Of a stretch of 64,000 nt of DNA, positions 16,565 to 23,315 are shown one piece after another. Within the stretch, counting starts at the first letter, position 1. Each line of letters starts with the position of its first letter. The position numbers and the translations under genes are program-made. The DNA is from RUG13409 sp045546135. Lineage in GTDB: Bacteria; Bacillota; Clostridia; Peptostreptococcales; Anaerovoracaceae. The stretch covers positions 1 to 64,000 of the forward strand of contig JAZQCD010000009.1 of the NCBI GenBank assembly GCA_045546135.1, in the 5' to 3' direction. The notes beneath the pieces were generated by a model that ran no database searches, was not told the DNA's origin, and saw nothing but the letters and a program-made list of their open reading frames with translations.

Positions 16565-16610
16565 ATTATTGTTACCGGACCAAGGCTTATGCAGTGTATA
16601 AACGCTGCGT

Positions 16611-16637
16611 TTTTTCAACTACAGATTGAATGACTGA
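16611..16637 (+). repeat. 27-base interspersed repeat, copy 2
   Basis: Identical to 16052-16078. Similarity continues loosely beyond it (TTTAGAAT.ATTA in both). Confidence 0.75.
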
Positions 16638-16719
16638 TATTTATTATTTTTTTAGAATTATTAGCGGAATGCAGTATGGTACTGCAATGTAGATATATGA
16701 AGGAAGGTGGGGTGAGAAA

Positions 16720-17235
16720 ATGGTGTATTTTACGAGTGATTTGCATTTAGGGCACAGAAACATCATTTCCTTGCAGTATAGGCCTTTTGAATCGGTAGAG
16801 GAAATGGACCGTGCTTTGATCGACAATTTCAACTCTGTTGTGAAAAAGAATGACACCGTATTTATACTTGGAGATATTTGTTACCGTCTTAAACTGGATA
16901 AAGCGAACGAAGTCATATCCAGGCTCAATGGCAGGAAATATCTCATAAAGGGTAATCACGATCTCGAATATGATCCTGCACTTTTTATTGATATTAAAGA
17001 TTATATGGCGGTCTCGTTAAACGGAAAGTATTTTACACTCATGCACTATCCGATGCTTTCATGGCCTAAGAAGGAGAGGGGAAGTATACAGCTGCATGGA
17101 CATATTCATGCCAGAATGGATTACAACGAGAGAAACAGAGCTGAGGGAATAAAGCGTTATGACGTTGGGGTTGATGCGAATGATTTCTATCCTGTGTCAG
17201 TAGACAGTATTATGGATTTTTTCGGTGAGAATTAG
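16720..17235 (+). CDS. Small metallophosphoesterase
   Basis: This 171-residue calcineurin-like phosphoesterase has all metal-binding motifs: 'TSDLHLGH' at the N terminus, 'FILGDI' near residue 49, 'KGNHD' near 84, 'LMHYP' near 107 and 'LHGHIHAR' near 128. GAAGGTGGGG precedes the ATG. The nearest relative in the window is the gene at 22139 (same size class and motif spacing). Substrate unknown. It begins a run of co-directional genes of which three are metallophosphoesterases. Confidence 0.88.
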   Translation: MVYFTSDLHLGHRNIISLQYRPFESVEEMDRALIDNFNSVVKKNDTVFILGDICYRLKLDKANEVISRLNGRKYLIKGNHDLEYDPALFIDIKDYMAVSLNGKYFTLMHYPMLSWPKKERGSIQLHGHIHARMDYNERNRAEGIKRYDVGVDANDFYPVSVDSIMDFFGEN

Positions 17236-17279
17236 AACTCGCTGATTTGGCTTGAATGTACAATTAGAAGGGAAAGGGA

Positions 17280-18680
17280 ATGGATATGTTTTTTAACGAT
17301 GTTGATATTCAATATAAACTTGTGGCTCCGGATGTAGACAATCTTTGCAGATTTTTTGACAGCGGATGGATGAATCCGACAAAATCCACTCCTGAACTTT
17401 TAGCTGCATTCGATAAGGTTTATTCGATTCTTACACCGCTTGCGCCGCTCAAGAAGAATAGCGAAGCCAAGGTTATATGGCTTAGGATTCCCCGCGGAAC
17501 AATAGAGGATTACGGTAATAGCCATTATACATTTGAAGAAGCAAAAGAAGCCGATGAGGTAAAAACGTATGAAGAATACGTGGATTATTGGAGTCAGGAA
17601 TATCCCGAAGACATATGTTGGTATGAACTTGTGGCAGTCAAATCATTTGAGCGCGATGGTTCTCTCCGCTATTACGGAATGTCGTTGGGAGAGGTAAATG
17701 TAATGTCAGCCCTTATTGAAGAAAGGGGTTTCTTAAATGAAAAGTATTATTACGAAGATGCTGCAGTCAGACTATGTGAATTAATACTTCCCGCTGTTCA
17801 GGAATCTGTAGATTTGCTTACGGCAGGAGTATATAACGATGTTGTTGAATCAGAACTCCCCTATCAGTTCCGTACCGGAGTCATCAAACGAAAGGATATC
17901 TGGGCAAAAGAACCGGATAGAAAAGAATGGGATTATGATGGTCTGTCTGAAGAGGCTGACGAACAATTCAAAAAGCTCGTCAGGGAAGGACACAACGATT
18001 TAAGTCATATTGGAAGAATAGAAAGGTTTACAGCCAATGATTTTTTCCACGCCTGTAAAATAGGTTATGAGGCTATAGGAAAGGATTGTGAAAGATTCTC
18101 CCTGCCGGATCTTTATATGCATTACTCCGACGGACGTGATGAGGGCTTGACAGGAAAGGGATTCGGATTGAATGAAGGCCCCGGCGTAGACTTTGATTCT
18201 CCGGAAGCCTGGGATGATTGGTATTACGGCAGCAGAGGTGGCGGACATCCATGGGAAGTCGTTCCGGGAGGTAATAGTACTCATATGTCACTGTGTGTGC
18301 GCAACGATAAGAACGATCTTGATTGGAAACTTCGTTCTGGTCAACTAAGTCAAGATGAGTATGACAGAAAGATTAAGGATGCTGGTTATTATTTTGAAAT
18401 ATCCGGCATCCACAGACAATTTGAGTCAGTATCTTTTTACATAGCCCTCAGTTCCGCGGGGATTCCTGTTATTTTGGATGATGCAGAAGAGTTAATGGCA
18501 CGTTTTGACGCAAGCGATTACATCGGTGTTGTCCCTCACAGCTATTTCACGCGTTATTGCGAGCATCTGTTTCCGGATAAGTATGGGAGAATAATAGATT
18601 TTGTTCACGTTTATAAAGGCGAAGATGAATGGTTTGACGATATCGAATGGATCCCGGAAGAACCCGCAAAGTTGATTTAG
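17280..18680 (+). CDS. Uncharacterised 466-residue protein
   Basis: GAAGGGAAAGGG precedes the ATG. The protein is acidic, soluble and without a signal peptide or clear repeats. Distinct stretches are 'VIWLRIPRGTIEDYG' near residue 65, a Gly-rich 'YYGSRGGGHPWEVVPGG' near 318 and 'YIGVVPHSYFTRYCEHLFPD' near 418. I do not recognise a family or an active site. It lies between a metallophosphoesterase and another unknown gene and is probably co-transcribed with both. Confidence 0.7.
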   Translation: MDMFFNDVDIQYKLVAPDVDNLCRFFDSGWMNPTKSTPELLAAFDKVYSILTPLAPLKKNSEAKVIWLRIPRGTIEDYGNSHYTFEEAKEADEVKTYEEYVDYWSQEYPEDICWYELVAVKSFERDGSLRYYGMSLGEVNVMSALIEERGFLNEKYYYEDAAVRLCELILPAVQESVDLLTAGVYNDVVESELPYQFRTGVIKRKDIWAKEPDRKEWDYDGLSEEADEQFKKLVREGHNDLSHIGRIERFTANDFFHACKIGYEAIGKDCERFSLPDLYMHYSDGRDEGLTGKGFGLNEGPGVDFDSPEAWDDWYYGSRGGGHPWEVVPGGNSTHMSLCVRNDKNDLDWKLRSGQLSQDEYDRKIKDAGYYFEISGIHRQFESVSFYIALSSAGIPVILDDAEELMARFDASDYIGVVPHSYFTRYCEHLFPDKYGRIIDFVHVYKGEDEWFDDIEWIPEEPAKLI

Positions 18681-18723
18681 ATAAAGCAATTATTGCAAAT
18701 GAGAAATCGAAAAAAGAGATGAA

Positions 18724-19272
18724 ATGAGTAGAGATATAGTATTCAATACAGTTGGCATTGTATCGGACGTATTTCCTGAGGTTATCGATATCGATGATAC
18801 GCCGCTTCCTGAGGGTTACAATTATATATCGTTAGACAGAGCGGAGAAATGGCATAAAAAGTACGGTGTCCTTAAGACCATAAAATACTATACAATAGAT
18901 TACATCGCTGTAGGAGAATCTGCGTTTGGAAAGAAAGCAGACCGTATTTCTTTTAAATCGTATGACAATGGCGGAACCTATTATTTGGGGGATGAAAAGC
19001 TCGGATATCTGTCTGGGGAGGAACTCAAAAGACACGAATACAAGACGGAAATCAAAGCTTATATATATTGTTACGATAACCAAAACTACACAGAGGATGC
19101 TTACATTTTAGGGGAAGTGGAAGAAGGCGAGGTTTCAGAATCATACATTCTGGAGTTAATGTCAAAGTGCGTTGATGATTATTGTTTTTATTATGCAGAA
19201 ACGCTTTCGGTACTTGTCAAGACGTTGCTGGAGATCAAAAAAGGAAAGACTGTTGTTCTGGAAGTATACTGA
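18724..19272 (+). CDS. Uncharacterised 182-residue protein
   Basis: The protein is soluble and rich in Tyr, Glu and Lys, with an early 'YNYISLDRAEKWHKKYG' stretch and a helical C terminus. No family or motif is recognised. It starts 43 bases after the previous gene with AAAAGAGATGAA ahead of the ATG, and precedes a metallophosphoesterase gene by 53 bases, so it probably belongs to the same transcript. Confidence 0.65.
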   Translation: MSRDIVFNTVGIVSDVFPEVIDIDDTPLPEGYNYISLDRAEKWHKKYGVLKTIKYYTIDYIAVGESAFGKKADRISFKSYDNGGTYYLGDEKLGYLSGEELKRHEYKTEIKAYIYCYDNQNYTEDAYILGEVEEGEVSESYILELMSKCVDDYCFYYAETLSVLVKTLLEIKKGKTVVLEVY

Positions 19273-19325
19273 AAATATACTCGTTTTGACCTTCCTTAAC
19301 ACACAAGTCTTAGGAGGAAGTATTT

Positions 19326-20045
19326 ATGAAAGTATTGGTGATCCCGGATGTACATCTTAAGCCATGGATGTTTGACAGGGCTGAAAATGTCATTCAAAAA
19401 AGAAAAGTAGATAACATTGTATGTCTCATGGACATACCTGATGATTGGGGGCAGGAACGTAATGTAGGTTTGTATGCAGAAACCTATGACAGAGTAATTG
19501 CTTTTGCAAGGAATCATCCGGCTTCTTTGTGGTGTTACGGTAATCATGATCTCAGCTATATGTGGCGGGCAATGGAATCCGGCTATTCGTATTATGCGGA
19601 AGAAACCGTTTATGAAAAGCTAAAAGAACTGAGAGGGTTTCTGGAGGATCATGAAAGGCTGAAGTATATACACAGGATTGATAACGTTTTGTTTATGCAC
19701 GGCGGTTTGACAGATGAATTCGTAAAAGCATTTTCAAAAGCAAGTCACTATAACGATGTAGATGCAGTTATTTCCGAAATCAATGAACTTGGAAGAGGGC
19801 GTATGTGGCAGAACTATTCGCCGATTTGGCTAAGGCCGCAGTACGGGAACTATCGTATGTATAAGCCGCGAAAACTGCTGCAGGTGGTCGGTCATACACC
19901 GGTAAAGGAGATCAAGAAGGAAGGAAATGTGATATCCTGTGACACTTTCTCTACATACAGAAACGGAGATCCGTTCGGAACAATGGAGTTTTTATTGTTG
20001 GATACGGAAACATGGTCATATAAGGGAGTGTCCTCCGGTGAATAA
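19326..20045 (+). CDS. Metallophosphoesterase, PPP-like
   Basis: This 239-residue phosphoesterase starts with 'IPDVHLKPW' (Asp and His metal ligands), has 'CYGNHDLSY' near residue 70, 'LFMHGGL' near 122 and 'VVGHTPV' near 193, as in diadenosine-tetraphosphatase or PPP-type enzymes. The second motif, normally Gly-Asp with Asp-Arg, reads 'LMDIPDDWG': the Gly is lost but an Asp remains. TTAGGAGGAAG gives a good ribosome binding site. Substrate unknown. Confidence 0.82.
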   Translation: MKVLVIPDVHLKPWMFDRAENVIQKRKVDNIVCLMDIPDDWGQERNVGLYAETYDRVIAFARNHPASLWCYGNHDLSYMWRAMESGYSYYAEETVYEKLKELRGFLEDHERLKYIHRIDNVLFMHGGLTDEFVKAFSKASHYNDVDAVISEINELGRGRMWQNYSPIWLRPQYGNYRMYKPRKLLQVVGHTPVKEIKKEGNVISCDTFSTYRNGDPFGTMEFLLLDTETWSYKGVSSGE

Positions 20046-20065
20046 GAACCTACACAGTATAACAT

Positions 20066-20407
20066 TTAACAGACATGTCTGTTAATTATGTCTAAAAAAC
20101 ATGTCTTATATAGAAATTCGTTTTGATCTTCTCTGACATAGATATCTTCAACTTGATATGTGTATACGGTCGACCTGACGATAAGATCGTCAAGAGGAAC
20201 GCTTAGTATACTGCTCAGCAAAACGATATTCTCAAGGGAGGGTAGAGATTCTCCGCAGATCCATTTATATATGGCTTGCTGAGATACAGACATCATCCTT
20301 GCAAGATCTTTGATTTGGATATTTGAACGACCGATATATGATTTGATCTTTTCTCCGGTTTTTACCGGGTCGATTTTACAGTAGTATTGGGTCAATTGTT
20401 CTGACAT
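20066..20407 (-). CDS. XRE-family HTH regulator
   Basis: Transcribed against its neighbours. The ATG at 20407 follows TAAGGAGGT and is preferred over an upstream Met. The 113-residue product has a helix-turn-helix ('IKDLARMMSVSQQAIYKWI', then 'SLENIVLLSSILSVPLDDLIV') and a short C-terminal tail. A strong promoter with a palindrome at its -35 lies just upstream, so self-repression is likely. It could also control the metallophosphoesterase genes ending 20 bases away, though that is inference. Confidence 0.82.
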   Translation of the reverse strand: MSEQLTQYYCKIDPVKTGEKIKSYIGRSNIQIKDLARMMSVSQQAIYKWICGESLPSLENIVLLSSILSVPLDDLIVRSTVYTYQVEDIYVREDQNEFLYKTCFLDIINRHVC

Positions 20408-20440
20408 GCCGAACCTCCTTAACGGACTTTTAATATAACC

Positions 20441-20469
20441 ATTATAACATGTTAAGAACATTTGTTCAA
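20441..20469 (-). promoter_or_regulatory. Promoter of the XRE gene with GAAC-N4-GTTC box
   Basis: On the minus strand TTGAAC and TATAAT are spaced by 17 bases. GAACATTTGTTC (20456-20467) overlaps the -35. This matches the shape of the Gram-positive LexA box but may equally be the operator of the XRE protein itself. Confidence 0.75.
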
Positions 20470-20542
20470 GATGCTAAAAAACTTGAAAGTCTATGCTAAC
20501 TTGAATCTACACAAACTGCTCAGCGTATGTACGCTGAGTACT

Positions 20543-20566
20543 TTTTTCAACTACGGATTGAATGAC
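20543..20566 (+). repeat. 27-base interspersed repeat, copy 3
   Basis: Matches the copies at 16052 and 16611 with one change (ACGG for ACAG) and loses identity after GAATGAC. It follows the hairpin GCTCAGCGT/ACGCTGAGT (20518-20539). Confidence 0.65.
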
Positions 20567-20586
20567 AAATTCCATGCGAAAGTCTT

Positions 20587-20605
20587 AACATGCCTTTAGA
20601 GGTAA
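20587..20605 (+). repeat. Left flanking repeat of the TnpB remnant
   Basis: AACATGCCTTTAGAGGTAA recurs at 21491-21509 with one change. The pair brackets the TnpB fragment and its RNA-like 3' region. Confidence 0.65.
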
Positions 20606-20621
20606 AAGGAGGCATGGGTAA

Positions 20622-21353
20622 GAGATACCTATAGATGAGCAGACCATCCTTGCGGTAGACCTTGGCGTAAACAGCGCTTGTGTATGCTGTGCGATGCGCT
20701 TGGACGGCACTATTCTTGGCAGGAGATTTTTAGATCTCCCCAAAGAAGAAGACTCTCTTTCGCATGCGCTTGGCAGGATCAAAAAGGCGCAGCAAAAAGG
20801 AAATTACAAAACTCCTAAGCTTTGGGCTGCTGCAAAGGGTATCAATGACAGGATCTCAGTTCTTACGTCTCAGTTTATTGTCAACTGTGCGGTTTTCTAC
20901 AATGCATCCACCATCGTTTTTGAGCATCTGAAAACAAGAGGGAAGAAGCGTGGAGGAAGAAGCAAACGCCGGAGGATACACCACTGGCGAGCAAGCTATG
21001 TACAGCAGATAGTATCAGATAAAGCACACAGACTTTTCATGCATGTTGTACACGTAAATGCCAAGGGAACGTCTAAATTGGCTTTTGATGGAAGCGGAAC
21101 AGTTATCAGAGGGAGAGACGCTGGTTTTAAGACCAATTCCCTGTGCCGATTCCAAAGCGGTAAGATCTATAACTGCGATCTGAATGCGAGTTACAACATC
21201 GGAGGAAGATACTTTATCAGAGAGATATTAAAATCCGTTCCGGCAACGGAAAGGTTGCGCATAGAGGCAAAAGTTCCTCAATGCAGCAGGAGAAGCACCT
21301 GCACCCTGTCCACTCTAATTAGTCTTCATGCGGAGCTTAGTAACGCAGTCTAA
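20622..21353 (+). pseudogene. 5'-truncated TnpB (IS200/IS605-type RNA-guided nuclease)
   Basis: The frame opens after a stop at 20619 and encodes the C-terminal RuvC part. 'TILAVDLGVNSA' is RuvC-I with its Asp, 'IVFEHL' is RuvC-II with its Glu, and 'CDLNASYNI' is RuvC-III with its Asp. An Arg/Lys-rich stretch and 'HHWRASYVQQIV' lie between. The N-terminal half (REC/WED parts, usually about 150-200 residues) is absent, so the protein is unlikely to work even though the catalytic triad is kept. The usual paired CxxC zinc knuckle is reduced to single cysteines. No TnpA is present. Confidence 0.8.
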
Positions 21354-21466
21354 GTTATCTGAGTGATGACTGTATCAGTGGAGAGGCAGTCCGATGTCCC
21401 TAAAGGACAACCGTCATATCAATGACGGCATAGGAAGCACGCGACTTGAGTCGTGTGAGGCTTCAC
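21354..21466 (+). ncRNA. Probable omega-RNA / right end of the TnpB element
   Basis: Directly after the TnpB stop come three stem-loops: GTCC/GGAC (near 21398), CCGTCAT/ATGACGG (near 21410-21430), and a long stem with GAAGC...GCTTC outside and CACGCGAC/GTCGTGTG inside (21434-21464). The final 'gaggcttcac' is typical of IS605-family right ends, where the guide begins immediately downstream. Confidence 0.6.
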
Positions 21467-21490
21467 TGACAAATACAAAACAGGAGGCAT

Positions 21491-21509
21491 AACATACCTT
21501 TAGAGGTAA
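21491..21509 (+). repeat. Right flanking repeat of the TnpB remnant
   Basis: AACATACCTTTAGAGGTAA, a one-change copy of 20587-20605. Confidence 0.65.
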
Positions 21510-21604
21510 GCTAAGGGTTAATATTTTACCATGCAAAGTTTACAAGAGTAGATGCTGAAAAGATGTATAACAGGATTGCGAATGAAAGAGAGGGATATTG
21601 ATTT

Positions 21605-22057
21605 ATGGGACGAGAGTACAAAGCTGTTTTGTACACTGTTACGAAACATCATGGGACTGCTTTATTTGGAAAAGAAGCGTGGGACAACGAACCGGCATAT
21701 GATACTGTTGAAAAACGATATTGCATCGTATCGACAGAAACAGGGGAAATTCTGGATGATGCCCAAGGATATGGATATAAAACCGCACAGAAAGCTTATT
21801 CGGCTTATGCATATAAAACAAGAGACAAAACAAAAGACAAGCAAAAAGCAGAAAAGAAAAGACATATCAGGCAATGGATGAAGGAACATAAAGTCTTTGT
21901 CAGTGCAATGGATGAAATAGCCCTGGAAATTGCAATGGGAAAGTGGGGCCCAGATGATAAATTCAATGCAAAAATGGTTAAGAAAATGCTGGAGGATTAT
22001 GAATTGTCACCTGATTTCACTGCAGCAGAATTATTACGAGTATGGAGGAGTAGATAG
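21605..22057 (+). CDS. Hypothetical 150-residue protein
   Basis: GAGAGGGATATTGATTT precedes the ATG. The first 60 residues look globular and mixed alpha/beta ('AVLYTVTKHHGTALFG', 'KRYCIVSTETGEILDDAQG'), followed by a very Lys-rich helix (about 75-100) and a helical end. A competing frame at 21552-21881 has poor composition and no good start. No family recognised. It probably shares a transcript with the metallophosphoesterase 80 bases downstream. Confidence 0.65.
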   Translation: MGREYKAVLYTVTKHHGTALFGKEAWDNEPAYDTVEKRYCIVSTETGEILDDAQGYGYKTAQKAYSAYAYKTRDKTKDKQKAEKKRHIRQWMKEHKVFVSAMDEIALEIAMGKWGPDDKFNAKMVKKMLEDYELSPDFTAAELLRVWRSR

Positions 22058-22138
22058 GGTGAAGACTCTTTTTACATGCTATAAAAAAAGTTCATCATTG
22101 TCCCTGAGACAGGCTGGATCATATGGGAGGACAAAACA

Positions 22139-22741
22139 ATGGCTAATTACTATATATCAGATCTGCATTTAGCCCATGCGAGGATCATAGACTACGATCA
22201 TAGACCCTTCGCTGACCTTAACGAAATGCACAAAGCGTTAATAAATCGTTGGAATTCAGTAGTGAGTGAAACGGATACAGTTTACATACTGGGTGATTTT
22301 TGCTGGGCAAAAGAATCTGAATGGCACCATTATCTCGAACCGTTCTCCGGACAGAAGGTTTTGATTAGGGGCAATCACGATCCTAAAGAATTCAGCAGAG
22401 AGGTAAAGAACTTTTTCCTGGATATCAAGGATTATAAAGAGATCACTGATAATGGTAAACATGTGATCATGTGTCACTATCCTATTCCATTCCACAGAGC
22501 AGATTATGACCCGAATTGCTGGATGTTGTATGGACATGTACACGACACCAGGGAACAGCAGTTTATTGAATTGCTTAGAAAAAGCGTTAAGCAAAGCTGT
22601 ATAGAGCGAGGACATTGCGTAGGCAATTGGATCAATGTTGGTTGCATGATGCCATGGATGGATTATACACCCCAGACGCTGGATGAGATTATTAAAAGGG
22701 AAAGCACTTCATGTAATAAAAAAAGGAAGGAAGAACGATGA
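22139..22741 (+). CDS. Small metallophosphoesterase
   Basis: This 200-residue calcineurin-like phosphoesterase has 'ISDLHLAHARII', 'YILGDFCWAKE' near residue 49, 'IRGNHD' near 81, 'MCHYP' near 109 and 'LYGHVHDT' near 128. It is a paralogue of the protein at 16720, with a longer C terminus ending in a Lys/Arg-rich tail. GGGAGGACAAAACA precedes the ATG. Its end overlaps an upstream in-frame Met of the antitoxin gene, but that gene has its own promoter. Substrate unknown. Confidence 0.87.
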   Translation: MANYYISDLHLAHARIIDYDHRPFADLNEMHKALINRWNSVVSETDTVYILGDFCWAKESEWHHYLEPFSGQKVLIRGNHDPKEFSREVKNFFLDIKDYKEITDNGKHVIMCHYPIPFHRADYDPNCWMLYGHVHDTREQQFIELLRKSVKQSCIERGHCVGNWINVGCMMPWMDYTPQTLDEIIKRESTSCNKKRKEER

Positions 22742-22755
22742 ACAACGCAAAAGTA

Positions 22756-22784
22756 TTGCACTATGCTATACAAAATGGTATATT
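22756..22784 (+). promoter_or_regulatory. Promoter of the RelB-type antitoxin gene
   Basis: TTGCAC and TATATT are separated by 17 bases and followed by AAAGGAGGT. This places the start at 22810 rather than at the earlier in-frame ATG at 22738. Confidence 0.7.
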
Positions 22785-22809
22785 CTCTGTTGGAAAGGAG
22801 GTTCGTGGT

Positions 22810-23121
22810 ATGGCTTCAAAAAGTGCAAATATAATGGCTAGAGTAGAACCGGATGTAAAGAAACAAGCCGAAGACATTTTATCTGCACTGGGTGTTTCTG
22901 CTTCCAGTGCAATCAATATGTTTTATAAGCAAATAATTCTCAGAAATGGTCTTCCGTTTGAAGTGACTCTTCCTGACGAGCGAAAACCGTTAGATATGTC
23001 AAAAATGACGCAGGCTGAGATTGATCAAACAGTAAAAGATGCCATTGAAGGAGCAAAAGCAGGGAAAACTCGTTTGGCAAAAGACGTGTTTGATGAAAAC
23101 GAGCCTAAGGATGATGTTTGA
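22810..23121 (+). CDS. RelB/DinJ-family antitoxin without a toxin
   Basis: The 103-residue product has the ribbon-helix-helix of RelB/DinJ proteins ('ANIMARVEPDVKKQAEDIL', 'SASSAINMFYKQIILRNGLPF') and an acidic tail ending DENEPKDDV. AAAGGAGGTTCGTGGT precedes the ATG. In intact modules a RelE/YafQ mRNA endonuclease follows; here the next 190 bases have no such gene, only a promoter for the next operon. It is either an orphan antitoxin or a remnant after toxin loss. Confidence 0.82.
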   Translation: MASKSANIMARVEPDVKKQAEDILSALGVSASSAINMFYKQIILRNGLPFEVTLPDERKPLDMSKMTQAEIDQTVKDAIEGAKAGKTRLAKDVFDENEPKDDV

Positions 23122-23178
23122 ACAGCAGCGTGTTCGGGATCGGCGCACTGAAGGGTATTGGCATTTCCAAAAAAAGTA

Positions 23179-23207
23179 TTGACATTGCGCCGCAATAGGG
23201 CTAATAT
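23179..23207 (+). promoter_or_regulatory. Promoter of the nitrogen-assimilation operon
   Basis: TTGACA and TAATAT with 17 bases between, about 108 bases ahead of asnB. The leader contains a terminator. Confidence 0.75.
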
Positions 23208-23236
23208 TCAAGAATAATTAGTATTTACTGTCAACA

Positions 23237-23293
23237 AAGGCGTTGATGGATGATTGGTAGTTTTGCTGCCGGTCTTCCACCAGCGCCTTTTTT
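23237..23293 (+). terminator. Leader terminator (possible attenuator) before asnB
   Basis: AAGGCGTTGATGGA pairs with TCCACCAGCGCCTT (one mismatch), with an inner GGTAG/CTGCC hairpin, and ends in TTTTTT. It lies between the promoter and asnB, so it would stop the operon unless read through. Confidence 0.7.
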
Positions 23294-23315
23294 GTTTTCA
23301 AAGCAGGAGGAGCCC

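Noticed and set aside
23250..23315. Longer N terminus for AsnB
   Set aside because: It would run through the leader terminator and remove Cys from position 2, which the amidotransferase needs.
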